Below, piece by piece: positions 19,311 through 28,404 of a stretch of 64,000 nt of DNA. The notes beneath the pieces were generated by a model. The model saw nothing but the letters and a program-made list of their open reading frames with translations, had not been told where the DNA came from and did no database searches. The DNA is from Paraburkholderia dioscoreae (lineage in GTDB: Bacteria > Pseudomonadota > Gammaproteobacteria > Burkholderiales > Burkholderiaceae), in NCBI RefSeq assembly GCF_902459535.1, contig NZ_LR699554.1, positions 3,038,001 to 3,102,000 on the forward strand, written 5' to 3'. The stretch's first letter is position 1, and each line of letters begins with the position of its first letter. The position numbers and the translations under genes were made by a program.

Positions 19311-19999
19311 TGGACTGGTCAAAAGTAGCCTCGAACATTGGGGGCACCGCCCCGCTTCTCGCCGGGCTGGTGGGTGGTCCGGTTGGCCTGGGCGTGACAG
19401 CCGCCGCTTCGATCATTTCACATGCACTCGGAACGCCAAGCGATCCCACCTTCGTGGAGCCCGCCTTGAACGATCCCGGCGCACTCGAGAAGATCCGCCA
19501 GGCAGAGAGTGCGAACTCGTTGCAGTTGCAACAATTGATGGTCACCGCCGCCCAGGCGGGTCTCGCGCACGAAAGCGACATGGCGCGCATCCAGGCCGCC
19601 GATCGGGCCGACGCGCGCGCAATGGGAGTCTCCAACAAGGACTGGGTGCCGAAGGTGCTCGCTATGGCGGTTACCGCGGGATTCTTCGGAATTTTGCTGC
19701 TCATGGCCTTCCAGCCGCTGCCGGGGCCAAACAAGGATCTCGTCAACGTGATCGTCGGCGCGCTGGGTACGGCGTGGATCAGCATCATCGGTTACTACTT
19801 CGGCACGTCGATCGGATCGATGCGCAAGACCGAACTGCTCGCCAAGCCCAGTGTGCCCATTACGCCGGACAGCGCGGTCACGCTGCGTGAGCCCGCATCT
19901 TCGGCACCACGTTCACAAGCGGCTCCCGCGCCGTCGCATGCCGAGGTGTTCCAGCAGTTCGCGCCGGGCGCACAGGGTCCGATCTTTTCGGGTAACTGA
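19307..19999 (+). CDS. Holin of the three-transmembrane (gene-transfer-agent release) type
   Basis: The 230-residue protein has hydrophobic segments near residues 14-36, 115-135 and 144-168 and a soluble tail. The middle carries an amphipathic helical stretch with VSNKDWVPKVLAM before the second span, as in the GTA_holin_3TM (DUF3154) family. The start overlaps the endolysin stop (ATGA); a second ATG follows at once. It would let the endolysin cross the inner membrane. The Ala/Pro-rich C-terminal extension is longer than needed for a holin. Confidence 0.78.
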   Translation: MMDWSKVASNIGGTAPLLAGLVGGPVGLGVTAAASIISHALGTPSDPTFVEPALNDPGALEKIRQAESANSLQLQQLMVTAAQAGLAHESDMARIQAADRADARAMGVSNKDWVPKVLAMAVTAGFFGILLLMAFQPLPGPNKDLVNVIVGALGTAWISIIGYYFGTSIGSMRKTELLAKPSVPITPDSAVTLREPASSAPRSQAAPAPSHAEVFQQFAPGAQGPIFSGN

Positions 20000-20216
20000 C
20001 TGGCGTTCCTGGCGTTCCGCAGTCCGGACGATGCAAGCGGCGAGGGAACGGCTCGCTGTGTGCATCGTCTGTTGAAGTCGTTTTGTCTCAGATTCAGCAA
20101 CAAACATTACCTGAAACGGTGATTACTCTCTCCAAGTCGCAAAACTAGAATGCAATCACTGACTACGAACGAGAACGCTCGTAGCACGACAAAAACCGAA
20201 CTGGAGGTAGTTCATC

Positions 20217-20534
20217 ATGAAATCGCTCATTCAAGCTGTTGTTATCGCTGCTGTGCTCGCCGCTCCTGTGGCTTCGTTTGCGCAGTCCAACCAGCCGGTG
20301 ACCCGCGCCCAAGTGCGTGCCGAACTGATTCAACTCGAAAAGGCAGGCTATCAACCGGGCCGCGACGACCCGTACTACCCGGCTGACATTCAGGCCGCCG
20401 AAGCTCGCGTCGCCGCTCAGAACGGCACCGCGCAGGCAGCGGAAAGTGGTTTCGGCGGTGTGGTGAGTGGCGCGTCACAAGCAGGTCGCCCGGTTCCCGC
20501 GAACGGCCCGAAATCGGTCTACTTTGGCAATTAA
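20217..20534 (+). CDS. DUF4148 family small exported protein
   Basis: This 105-residue protein has a signal peptide (MKSLIQAVVIAAVLAAPVAS) cut before FAQ or SNQ. The DUF4148 core follows: VTRAQVRAELIQLEKAGYQP and DPYYPADIQAAEARVAAQ. This family is abundant in Burkholderiales; its members are small periplasmic proteins of unknown role, often stress-inducible. CTGGAGGTAG lies nine bases upstream of the ATG. It is monocistronic, with a hairpin 170 bp downstream. Confidence 0.92.
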   Translation: MKSLIQAVVIAAVLAAPVASFAQSNQPVTRAQVRAELIQLEKAGYQPGRDDPYYPADIQAAEARVAAQNGTAQAAESGFGGVVSGASQAGRPVPANGPKSVYFGN

Positions 20535-20914
20535 GCGGCAACTAAGCGGCAAAGTGGCCAAGCGGCAATGAGGCGGCGGCTATGCGGTAGTCAAGCGGTA
20601 ACCCAGCCGTAACCTGCTGTTCAGCGGACTGCCCCGCGCAGGCACCAAGACTTGTGCACGGCGAGGACGCTCAGCGCGCAGATGACATGCGCGCACTGAT
20701 TCAAAGAACTGGCCCGCGACCGAGTATTCCCGATCGCGGGCCAGTTGTGTATTCCTTACCTCCGTCATCGGGCTTCCGATGACTTCCGCCTGGACCTTCA
20801 CGGTCCGGGCGCTTTTTCCCAGCGTGCGGTTTGGCGGCGCCTCTGTGAATATCACAACGGCCTCGGCAACAGCCGGTGACGGGTCCGTTTCAGATATTGG
20901 GCCCGCGAACCCCG
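20535..20914. other. 380-bp intergenic region between convergent genes
   Basis: It starts with a short imperfect tandem of AAGCGGCAA/CAAGCGGTAA-like units (about 20533-20600) and holds the hairpin at 20707-20746. No gene was seen. Confidence 0.45.
20707..20746. terminator. Strong hairpin between convergent genes
   Basis: AACTGGCCCGCGA (20707-20719) pairs exactly with TCGCGGGCCAGTT (20734-20746) around a 14-base loop. No long T-run follows on either strand, so termination efficiency is uncertain. The place between the DUF4148 gene and the opposing small gene suits a bidirectional terminator. Confidence 0.6.
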
Positions 20915-21163
20915 TCAGTCGCGAGCGACCAGATCGCCCACCTGGCCGCGCCCGGTGACGAGACAGCTCGACAGAAAATTCTCGCCCTGACTGCTGGCGC
21001 CAGTGTCTCCAAAGCCTTTTTTCAGCGCGTCCGATTTGACCAGTTCGGCGCCCTGATGGCACGTTATCGTCCCCATCTCACCCGCTTGCGCGCGCATCAG
21101 CGCCCTATCCGCCATCAGATAGCCGAGCAGCAGCACGACGGCAATATTGAACGCTTGTCTCAT
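20915..21163 (-). CDS. Small membrane-anchored or exported protein
   Basis: The 82-residue protein starts with MRQAFNIAVVLLLGYLMADRA, a signal or anchor segment, then carries two Cys residues (TCHQGAEL and SSCLVTG) that could form a disulfide. A near-perfect ribosome site, GAGGAGGCTAACC, precedes the ATG at 21161-21163, which is the main reason to call it real. No family is recognised. Neighbours are unrelated. Confidence 0.65.
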   Translation of the reverse strand: MRQAFNIAVVLLLGYLMADRALMRAQAGEMGTITCHQGAELVKSDALKKGFGDTGASSQGENFLSSCLVTGRGQVGDLVARD

Positions 21164-21257
21164 GGTTAGCCTCCTCTTTTGAGCAGACTAACGCGAACCT
21201 CGGATGCATGGTCCTAGGGGTTTCCCCATCGGGCGCTATTCCATGATGCAGATTAAA

Positions 21258-22430
21258 TCACCCAATGCTTCCGCGCGATCCGCCACGCGGAGCGACCGGA
21301 CCCGGCGCTGTCCGCAGAAAACGGAACTTCTGGATGCTCCGCTGCACGCGTTTGGTGTTCCGCTCGAACAGCAGATAAACGGCATAGGCATACACATAGC
21401 ACAGGGCGAGCATGCCCAGCAGCACTAGCGCGCCGCGGGCATCGAACTGGATACGCTGCCCGAATCCGACCGCGGCGACGAATAGAATGAACGAGAAATG
21501 CGTCAGATACAGTGAATACGAGAACCCGGAAAACCGTATCGCGATACGCGACAGCGGCGCCGGATGCAGCCGGACGTTTTCCCAGAGAATGCAGCGCAGG
21601 AATATGAAGCACGGCACGCCGACGATCCAGTCGTTACTCCACAGGAACAAACGCGAGCACACCAGCGCCGCGACAAACACTGCACCGCTCGCGAGCGTGA
21701 ACCAGGGCAAGCCCGTACGCGCGCTGCGCGCCGGAAAGCGCTTTTCCAGTACCACCAGGACGACGCCGAGCAGCCATAGTCCGAACCCGCTCAGAAGCGA
21801 CGGGAACACAATCATCGTGGCGAGTGCGAACGCCGCAGCGGCGAAGGCGCCGAAACCGCGACGCTGGCGCAATAGCACGAAACACGCTGGAAACCAGAGG
21901 TAATACCAGAACTCGTTGGCAAGGCTCCACAGCGGCCCATTGGAGCCATAAGTACCGCACGCCAAGGTCTGCAGGAACACGAGATTGCAGGCCAGCGTCG
22001 CCGCGCCGAGATGCGACGCGACGTTGATCTGCTGATCGAACGTCCCTTCGGTGCCGAGATAGAATGGTCCGCCCGCCAGCGCGATGCCCATGCGATCCCA
22101 AAACATTGTCAGCAGCAGTGCGGGAATCAGCACGATCCACAACCGCGACATGCGCTCGGTCAGATAGCGCTGCCAGTTCCATGTCCCGGCCTCGACCTGG
22201 CGCAACACCGAACCGCCCACGAAGTATCCGCTCAGCAGAAAAAACACGATCACCGCAGTGTGGCCGTAGTTGCTGACAAAATAGAACGCCTTGCCCGCCA
22301 GCCCGATTCCGGCACTTGAACGGTAGTCGACGAACATGAGATTGCGCAGATGACTCACACATACCGTGCCTGCCGCCAATGCGCGGATCAGGTCCAAAGT
22401 GTCGCAATGCTGTTTGCCGGTGGGCGCCAT
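21258..22430 (-). CDS. Acyltransferase 3 (OafA/YrhL-like) membrane protein
   Basis: This 390-residue polytopic protein has the family opening LDLIRALAAGTVCVSHLRN with the catalytic-type His27, then SGYFVGGSVLR and about ten hydrophobic segments. It lies in the family that transfers acetyl or other acyl groups to polysaccharides, lipid A, peptidoglycan or antibiotics at the inner membrane. The ribosome site at the ATG (22428-22430) is weak. No glycan genes adjoin it directly, so the acceptor is unknown. Confidence 0.87.
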   Translation of the reverse strand: MAPTGKQHCDTLDLIRALAAGTVCVSHLRNLMFVDYRSSAGIGLAGKAFYFVSNYGHTAVIVFFLLSGYFVGGSVLRQVEAGTWNWQRYLTERMSRLWIVLIPALLLTMFWDRMGIALAGGPFYLGTEGTFDQQINVASHLGAATLACNLVFLQTLACGTYGSNGPLWSLANEFWYYLWFPACFVLLRQRRGFGAFAAAAFALATMIVFPSLLSGFGLWLLGVVLVVLEKRFPARSARTGLPWFTLASGAVFVAALVCSRLFLWSNDWIVGVPCFIFLRCILWENVRLHPAPLSRIAIRFSGFSYSLYLTHFSFILFVAAVGFGQRIQFDARGALVLLGMLALCYVYAYAVYLLFERNTKRVQRSIQKFRFLRTAPGPVAPRGGSRGSIG

Positions 22431-22581
22431 GTGAGTCTGAACTGGACAGAGAAGTTGTCCATCAAACTACGGCTCACCCTGCTTTTATTCGGTACGTTCG
22501 CCCACATTGCCTATGAGACAGGCGGGCTATCCGTCGGAATACGGCGAGGCCCCTCATCGAACCGCAAACGGTTCACGAGGT

Positions 22582-23628
22582 TCAGAAACGCGCTTCGATC
22601 TGCCTGATTCTCTGTTCGACCGCGTGACGCACCAGTCCATTCGAAGGCACCAGCAACAGCGACGAAGCGATGATCTGATACACCTTATTGCGCCGTACCT
22701 TGGACACTTTCTGCGGATCGAGCCAGGCGTCGTTGTCCACCAGCAGGATCAGCGTCTCCAGACCGATCAGAATCGGCCACAGGCTCGCGAGGCGCAGCCG
22801 TACGGCAGACGCGGGAATGGCCAGCGTATAGTCGAGAGCTTCGCGGAAATGATCCACGGTCTTGCGCAGAAGCTCGATCATCAACGGCCGGGCACGCACG
22901 GAGTTGCCCGGCAACAGCAGGTCTTGCGCGCTTAGACCATATCGGTCGAGCATGGTCTGCGGAAGGTAGCAGCGGCCGATCCGCAAATCCTTGCCGCAAT
23001 CACGCAACACGTTGGTCATCTGCAGCGCCTTACCGAAACGCACGCCGCGCCGCGCCATGATCTCGGGCCGTTCCTTCAGCGTGCCCGGCATGTGCGCGTA
23101 AGTCATCGTGGTCCAGAATTCGCCCACGCAACCCGCCACCAGATACGTGTAGCGGTCGAGCTCGTCGTATTCGCGCAGCGCCGCGATCTGGCCGGAACGT
23201 TCGTCGGGGAAAGTGCGAAGGTCGAACTCCATGCCTTCGGTCAGCGTCGATACGATCTCGCGCACCGCCTCGCGGTCGAATTCGCTCAGTTGCGACAGCA
23301 CGTCGAGCGCGGGGCCGAGCGATTCGAGCAGGACTTTCTCATCCGACTGGACCTGCTGCCCCGCCACTTCGGCGGCCATGCGCTGGAACAGCGCGGCGTC
23401 GTCTGTTGCGCCGTTCACCTGTTCGCGCAGCGATAGCAGCAGGGCAAGCCGCCGTTGGGGCGCGATCAGCGAGGTGTCCGCAATCGTGTCGGCCGCACGC
23501 GCCAACAGGTAGGCAAGTCCGATTGGATCGCGCATCCCGGCGGGCAGCACGCGCAGCGTGAGATAGAAGGAGCGTGAAACGCCTTTCAGGAGCGGGCCGA
23601 GAAGAAAGGCCCGGGTCGGATTCGGCAT
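22582..23628 (-). CDS. Squalene/phytoene synthase family enzyme, probable squalene synthase
   Basis: The 348-residue protein has the two aspartate-rich motifs of head-to-head prenyl synthases: DTIAD (residues 47-51) and NVLRDCGKD. It also has YTYLVAGCVGEFWT and a hydrophobic C-terminal part that may touch the membrane. SRSFYLTLRVLP near the N-terminus is typical of eukaryotic-like squalene synthases found in some Burkholderia. It would join two farnesyl diphosphates toward squalene or a related C30 product for hopanoids. No cyclase or other hpn gene is in the window. It is divergent from the KaiC-like gene. Confidence 0.85.
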   Translation of the reverse strand: MPNPTRAFLLGPLLKGVSRSFYLTLRVLPAGMRDPIGLAYLLARAADTIADTSLIAPQRRLALLLSLREQVNGATDDAALFQRMAAEVAGQQVQSDEKVLLESLGPALDVLSQLSEFDREAVREIVSTLTEGMEFDLRTFPDERSGQIAALREYDELDRYTYLVAGCVGEFWTTMTYAHMPGTLKERPEIMARRGVRFGKALQMTNVLRDCGKDLRIGRCYLPQTMLDRYGLSAQDLLLPGNSVRARPLMIELLRKTVDHFREALDYTLAIPASAVRLRLASLWPILIGLETLILLVDNDAWLDPQKVSKVRRNKVYQIIASSLLLVPSNGLVRHAVEQRIRQIEARF

Positions 23629-23983
23629 GGATGGGATCAGGTCAGGATTGGCGAAAAGCGGGCAAGAATCTGGCGCTGCCGAATTGTATACGGCGCGGCG
23701 CTCCCGCTCTCCTTCCCGTCATCTTGCACGGATGAAAGACTTGCCTGCATGCCGGCGCTCAGCACGGGCCGTCGCGCCCATTCGCCACACCTCCCGCATG
23801 CGCCGCCCGGTTATTGCCGTTCGCCAAGCCAGCCGCTGCCAGGTAGAATCCCCCTGCATCCATGCCGATGTGCAGCGTTGCCGTCCCGCAGCGGGAACGC
23901 GAATTGCTGGCGTATGTAGTTTGAGCAACAGACGGTTCGGGTACGAGCTGTCGCTTTTGCACACCTTGAATGACACTTCGACA
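23629..23983. other. 355-bp divergent promoter region
   Basis: It lies between the squalene synthase-like gene (minus) and the KaiC-like gene (plus). The plus-strand frame is open through it, but no start codon with a ribosome site and no KaiC-family sequence precede 23984. No motif was identified. Confidence 0.45.
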
Positions 23984-25459
23984 ATGACTATCCACGAATC
24001 TCCGACGTCTTCCCGATCCAATGTCGAAACGGGCGTCCCCGGTTTCGACGAGATCCTGGGCGGAGGTCTGGTCCGCGGCGGCGTCTACCTGCTGGAAGGC
24101 ATGGCGGGCGCCGGCAAGACGATTCTGTCGAGCCAGATTGGTTTTCATCGTGTAAGCCAGGGCGAGAAGGTGCTGTATATGACCTTGATCGCCGAATCGC
24201 ACGACAAGCTGCTCGGGCATCTCAAGGGTCTGAGCTTCTTCGACGAGAACGCGGTCGCACAGCAGATGCTGTTCGTGTCCGGCTATCACGAACTGATGCA
24301 GGACGGTCTCGACGGCTTCCTCAAGCTGATCGCGTCGAGCATTTATGACTACCGGCCGAGCCTGATGATTATCGACGGCTTTCGCAGCGCGCGCGAATTC
24401 AGCGAAACCGAGTTGTCGCTGTCGAAGTTCATTCATGAGCTGAACGCGCTGGTCGCGGCTATGGATTGCACGACCTTGCTGCTCGCCCCGCTCTCCGGTA
24501 ACGAACCGCATCCGGAACATACGCTGGTCGACGGCCTGATCGAACTGAACCGGTACAGCGACGGCATGCGCCGCGCGCGCGAAATCGAAGTCCACAAGAT
24601 GCGCGCGCGCAATCACCTGATGGGCAAGCATTTCTTCCGCATTGCCGAAAGCGGCCTGTTGATGTTCCCGCGTCTCGAAGCGCAATGTGCCGTGCAGCCG
24701 GGTCCGGTGGATCTGAAAACGCGCCTCGGGTTCGGCCTGCCGCATCTCGACGCCCTGCTCGGCGGCGGCTTTGCGCGAGGCTCCACGACTACGCTGATCG
24801 GCCCGTCGGGCGTCGGCAAGACGCTGCTCTGCCTGCAATTTCTCGCCGCCGGCATCGCGCGTGGCGAACGCTGTGTGTATCTGGGCTTCTACGAAGGACC
24901 GCAGCGGTTGATCGGCAAAGCCGAGGCTGTGTCGATCGGGCTTACCGAAGCTCATGAGGACGGCCGGCTCGTGATCCAGTGGCAGCCCGCCATTGAGCTC
25001 GCCGTCGACGAACTCGCGGCCACCGCACTCGCCACGGTCAGGAAGATCGGCGCGTCGCGCATCGTCATTGACGGCGTAGAAGGATTCCGCGATTCGGCGT
25101 TGCGCACCGAGCGCTTCGGCCTCTTTCTGAATGCGCTGCTGCACCAGCTTCGCGAAGCCTGCGTCACCACCTTGCTGACAGAAGAGCTGCCGCTTTACGC
25201 CGATTCCAGCCATGCGAAAAGCGTGCGGGTCTCGGCGCTGACCGAAAATCTCCTGCTGCTGCGCTACGCCGAAACGGAGGCGGGTCTGCGGCGCATGATT
25301 TCCGTGGTCAAGCAGCGTGAAAGCGCCCACGACACTTCCTTGCGAGAGCTCGTGATTTCGTCTCAGGGTCTCGACGTGGTCGAAAACCTGGGGAACCCCG
25401 CCAGCGCGTACCCGGCAACAGGCCTGTCGGCCACGCTGCCACCGCGACGAAATACGTAG
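23984..25459 (+). CDS. KaiC-like ATPase with two RecA domains
   Basis: The 491-residue protein has two tandem KaiC-type domains. The first has TGVPGFDEILGGGLVRG, Walker A GMAGAGKT (39-46) and LMIIDGF; the second has FGLPHLDALLGGGFARG, Walker A GPSGVGKT (273-280) and IVIDGVEGF. Such clock-protein relatives outside cyanobacteria act as ATP-dependent signalling or stress-response switches. The start was set at ATG 23984, which begins MTIHESPTSSRSNV shortly before the first domain; the upstream ribosome site is poor. A single-domain response regulator follows after six bases, so the two probably work together. Confidence 0.88.
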   Translation: MTIHESPTSSRSNVETGVPGFDEILGGGLVRGGVYLLEGMAGAGKTILSSQIGFHRVSQGEKVLYMTLIAESHDKLLGHLKGLSFFDENAVAQQMLFVSGYHELMQDGLDGFLKLIASSIYDYRPSLMIIDGFRSAREFSETELSLSKFIHELNALVAAMDCTTLLLAPLSGNEPHPEHTLVDGLIELNRYSDGMRRAREIEVHKMRARNHLMGKHFFRIAESGLLMFPRLEAQCAVQPGPVDLKTRLGFGLPHLDALLGGGFARGSTTTLIGPSGVGKTLLCLQFLAAGIARGERCVYLGFYEGPQRLIGKAEAVSIGLTEAHEDGRLVIQWQPAIELAVDELAATALATVRKIGASRIVIDGVEGFRDSALRTERFGLFLNALLHQLREACVTTLLTEELPLYADSSHAKSVRVSALTENLLLLRYAETEAGLRRMISVVKQRESAHDTSLRELVISSQGLDVVENLGNPASAYPATGLSATLPPRRNT

Positions 25460-25465
25460 CCGCCC

Positions 25466-25816
25466 ATGAAAACCATCCTGGTCGTGGACGACGAGTTCGA
25501 CATTCTCACGGTATGGCGGCTACTGTTGGAACGGCACGGCTACACCGTGATGGTCGCGTCGAACGGGGCCGCCGCACTCGAACAGATACGCAAGACGCGG
25601 CCCGACATCATCGTGTCGGACTGCATGATGCCGGTCATGTCGGGGCTGCAATTGTGCGCGGCGCTGAACGCCGACCCCGATCTGCGCGCCATTCCGATCA
25701 TTCTGTGCAGCGCGGCCGCGGATATCCCCGTGCAGCCGAATCCGACCATCGAATACGCACGCAAGCCGCTTTCGTTCGACACACTGCTGGCGATGCTTCA
25801 GCGCATGGCCGTATAA
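25466..25816 (+). CDS. Single-domain response regulator (CheY-like)
   Basis: The 116-residue protein is a receiver domain alone: MKTILVVDDEFD with the acidic pair, the phosphoacceptor Asp in DIIVSDCMMPVMSG, and the conserved Lys in EYARKPL. It has no output domain, so it should act by protein contact. It lies six bases after the KaiC-like gene and is likely translated from the same mRNA. The kinase that phosphorylates it is not nearby. Confidence 0.9.
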   Translation: MKTILVVDDEFDILTVWRLLLERHGYTVMVASNGAAALEQIRKTRPDIIVSDCMMPVMSGLQLCAALNADPDLRAIPIILCSAAADIPVQPNPTIEYARKPLSFDTLLAMLQRMAV

Positions 25817-26098
25817 AGCGGCGCCGGACCGCTGACCTGGCGGGCTGCAGCGCTTGCTGCGAGCGCGCCCGTCCACAACCTCTTTCTCCTTGCGAGAACA
25901 TCCGGGCTACACGGAAAACCGCGACGAAACGCAACGCCGCAAAAATCCTCCACCCGACCGCTTCCAGCATCTTGAGACGATCGCGCCATTTGTTGAGCGT
26001 GCCCAGCGTTCCGCGTTTTGCCACCGCCTTTTACAGTACGCCATCGATCGCGCGAAGCCGGAACAGTGGAGCGCGACGCAATTTTCGGAGGATCGGTG

Positions 26099-27121
26099 AT
26101 GAACAGCAATCGTGGGACGATTCCAGTTGCTTTCTTCGGAATCGCAGTGGGCGCGCTGGCGTTCGCCAACTTGTGGCGCGTAGCGATCAGGCTCTGGCAC
26201 CTGCCGGCCGCCATCGGCACCTTGATGACGGTGGCCGCGCTCGTCGTGTGGCTGGTGATTCTGGCGGCATACGGCCAGAAGTGGCTGACGCATGCCGCCG
26301 AAGCCCGCGCGGAAATGCAGCATCCTGTGCAATCGTCGTTTGCGGCGCTCGGCCCCGTTTCGAGTCTGCTGGCCGCGCAGCTTCTCCAGCCGTACGCGCA
26401 CACTTTGGCGCTCGCGCTGTTCGGCGTGGCCGTGGTCGCGCAACTCGCGCTCGGCGTGTATTTGCATGGACGGCTCTGGCAGGGCGGGCGCAAGCCCGAA
26501 CTGGTGACACCTGCCATTTATCTGCCGACCGTGGCACCGAGCTTCGTGGCGGGCACGGCTGCGGCCGCCTTCGGGTTCCATCAACTGGGCGGGCTTTTTT
26601 TCGGGGTGGGTCTGTTGTCGTGGCTCGCGATCGAATCGCTGATCCTGCACCGCGCCGCCGTGCATGAACCGCTGCCCGACGCATTGCGCCCGTTGCTGGG
26701 CGTGCAACTCGCGCCGCCGGTGGTGGGAGGCGTGACCTATCTGAGCCTGAGCAGCGGCACGCCCGACCTGTTCGCCCTGGCCCTGCTAGGTTACGGCCTG
26801 TACCAGGCGCTGTTGCTGCTGCGTCTGCTGCCGTGGATTCGCCAACAGGCTTTCGTGCCGGGTTACTGGGCCTTCAGCTTCGGCGTAGCAGCACTGCCCA
26901 CAATGGTCCTTCGGATGGTCGAACGAGGCGCGACGGGTCCGGTCGAATGGGCCGCGCCGGGTCTGTTCATCGCGGCGAATCTGATCATCGCGATTCTGGT
27001 GGTGAAGACGCTGGGTTTGCTGGTGCATGGCAAGCTGATTCCCGCCACGGCCACTGCGGCCGCCGGTTCGCGGCCCGCATCGCAGGCACCGGCCGCTTCA
27101 CGTATCGTACGGGCCGGCTAG
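26099..27121 (+). CDS. TehA/SLAC1-type membrane transporter
   Basis: The 340-residue protein has about ten membrane segments and begins with IPVAFFGIAVGALAFANLWR, the typical start of the TehA/SLAC1 family (tellurite-resistance/dicarboxylate or anion channel proteins). CGGAGG lies seven bases before the ATG at 26099. The C-terminal tail is Ala/Pro-rich. Tellurite resistance is only one of several roles ascribed to this family, and no tehB lies nearby. The LysR gene follows after about 100 bp on the same strand. Confidence 0.85.
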   Translation: MNSNRGTIPVAFFGIAVGALAFANLWRVAIRLWHLPAAIGTLMTVAALVVWLVILAAYGQKWLTHAAEARAEMQHPVQSSFAALGPVSSLLAAQLLQPYAHTLALALFGVAVVAQLALGVYLHGRLWQGGRKPELVTPAIYLPTVAPSFVAGTAAAAFGFHQLGGLFFGVGLLSWLAIESLILHRAAVHEPLPDALRPLLGVQLAPPVVGGVTYLSLSSGTPDLFALALLGYGLYQALLLLRLLPWIRQQAFVPGYWAFSFGVAALPTMVLRMVERGATGPVEWAAPGLFIAANLIIAILVVKTLGLLVHGKLIPATATAAAGSRPASQAPAASRIVRAG

Positions 27122-27219
27122 CTCCCCGGAACGGATGGAGCGAGGCTATCGGAATTCGGCCGGCCGCTGACAAACGATGATAAGTTAGTCAACTCAAAAG
27201 AAAACCTTATGCCTTCGCC

Positions 27220-28098
27220 ATGCGACCGTATCTTCCGTTGAACGCGCTGCGCGCTTTCGAATCGTCCGCGCGGCATCTGAGTTTCACGCGCGCGGCGCTC
27301 GAACTGAACGTCACCCAGGCCGCCGTCAGCCAGCAGGTCAGAACCCTGGAGGAGCGGCTCGGCACTGCACTTTTCAAGCGTCTGCCGCGCGGCCTTGCCA
27401 TGACCGATGAAGGTCTCGCGCTGCGTCCCGTGTTGACCGATGCGTTCGATCGTATCGAAGCCGTACTCAAGCAATTCGAAGGTGGCCACTTTCACGAGGT
27501 GCTGACGGTCGGCGTAGTGGGCACGTTCGCGGTGGGCTGGCTGATGCCGCGCCTGAAGTCGTTTCGCGACGCGCATCCGTTCGTCGAACTGCGCCTGCTC
27601 ACGAACAACAATCTGGTCGATCTCGCGACCGAAGGTCTCGACTTCGCGATCCGCTTCGGCGACGGCACGTGGCCCGGTTCGCTCGCAACCCGCCTGCTCG
27701 ACGCGCCGCTCGCGCTGCTATGTACGCCGGAGATCGCCGCGCGTCTGTCGAAGCCGGAGGATCTCGCCAACGAGACCTTGCTGCGCTCCTATCGCGCCGA
27801 CGACTGGATCAGCTGGTTCGCGGCCGCTGGCATTCCGCCGCGGCCGATTCGCGGACCGGTGTTCGATTCGTCGCGATTGATGGTGGAAGCGGCGATGCAG
27901 GGCGCGGGTATCGCGCTCGCACCCGCATTGATGTTCGATCACGAGATCAACACAGGCCGGCTTGTGCACCCGTTCGAGGTGGAGGTTCATGCCGGCAGTT
28001 ACTGGCTGACTTGGTTGAAGGGCAAACCCATTACACCGGCGATGCTGCTGTTCAATCGGTGGATCATCAAGGAGGCGGCCGCACAGGCGCCGAATTAG
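27220..28098 (+). CDS. LysR-type regulator of the AmpR/PenR/GcvA group
   Basis: The 292-residue protein opens with RPYLPLNALRAFESSARHLS and FTRAALELNVTQAAVSQQVRTLEERLG, the helix-turn-helix pattern of AmpR/GcvA-type regulators, followed by LFKRLPRGLAMTDEG. The effector domain is complete. In Burkholderia the closest look-alikes sit divergently beside a beta-lactamase gene; here the upstream neighbour is the TehA-like transporter on the same strand and no beta-lactamase is seen in the window. Its target is therefore unknown; autoregulation or a distant gene are both possible. Confidence 0.85.
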   Translation: MRPYLPLNALRAFESSARHLSFTRAALELNVTQAAVSQQVRTLEERLGTALFKRLPRGLAMTDEGLALRPVLTDAFDRIEAVLKQFEGGHFHEVLTVGVVGTFAVGWLMPRLKSFRDAHPFVELRLLTNNNLVDLATEGLDFAIRFGDGTWPGSLATRLLDAPLALLCTPEIAARLSKPEDLANETLLRSYRADDWISWFAAAGIPPRPIRGPVFDSSRLMVEAAMQGAGIALAPALMFDHEINTGRLVHPFEVEVHAGSYWLTWLKGKPITPAMLLFNRWIIKEAAAQAPN

Positions 28099-28102
28099 CC
28101 GG

Positions 28103-28357
28103 CTAGCAAAGCACCGTGCGGCGATGGCCGTTCATTGCGGGCCGTTCGGCTTGCGGCGGGAACACATTCCACGAGCCGTCGTCATGACGGAAGAAGAAGA
28201 TCGACAGCAGCCCGCCAGGCCGCAAAGCTTCCACGCACACATAGCGCTGATGCTGCGATGCGCGGTGGCAGAACTGCACGACGCGCGCGGGCATCGACGG
28301 GGTCGGGGCGAGCCATTTGTCCACAGCCCAATGCAAGCTCTTTTCTGCGGCAGCCAT
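28103..28357 (-). CDS. Small protein of unknown function next to the LRAT-domain gene
   Basis: The 84-residue protein starts at ATG 28355-28357 behind AAGGAGAACATC, a strong ribosome site. It is rich in aromatic and basic residues (VVQFCHRASQHQRYVCVEAL, LLSIFFFRHDDGSWNVFPP), has no signal peptide, and no family is recognised. It lies 47 bp after the LRAT-domain gene on the same strand and is probably co-transcribed. Confidence 0.6.
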   Translation of the reverse strand: MAAAEKSLHWAVDKWLAPTPSMPARVVQFCHRASQHQRYVCVEALRPGGLLSIFFFRHDDGSWNVFPPQAERPAMNGHRRTVLC

Positions 28358-28404
28358 GATGTTCTCCTTGAATACCTGAATCACTGAAAATGAGGGGTGC
28401 CCGT

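Noticed and set aside
18828..19999. Prophage
   Set aside because: Only an endolysin and a holin are seen; neighbours are chromosomal-type genes and no att-like repeats were found.
23759..25330. Minus-strand open frame of about 523 codons opposite the KaiC-like gene
   Set aside because: Antisense shadow; the plus-strand frame has two complete RecA domains.
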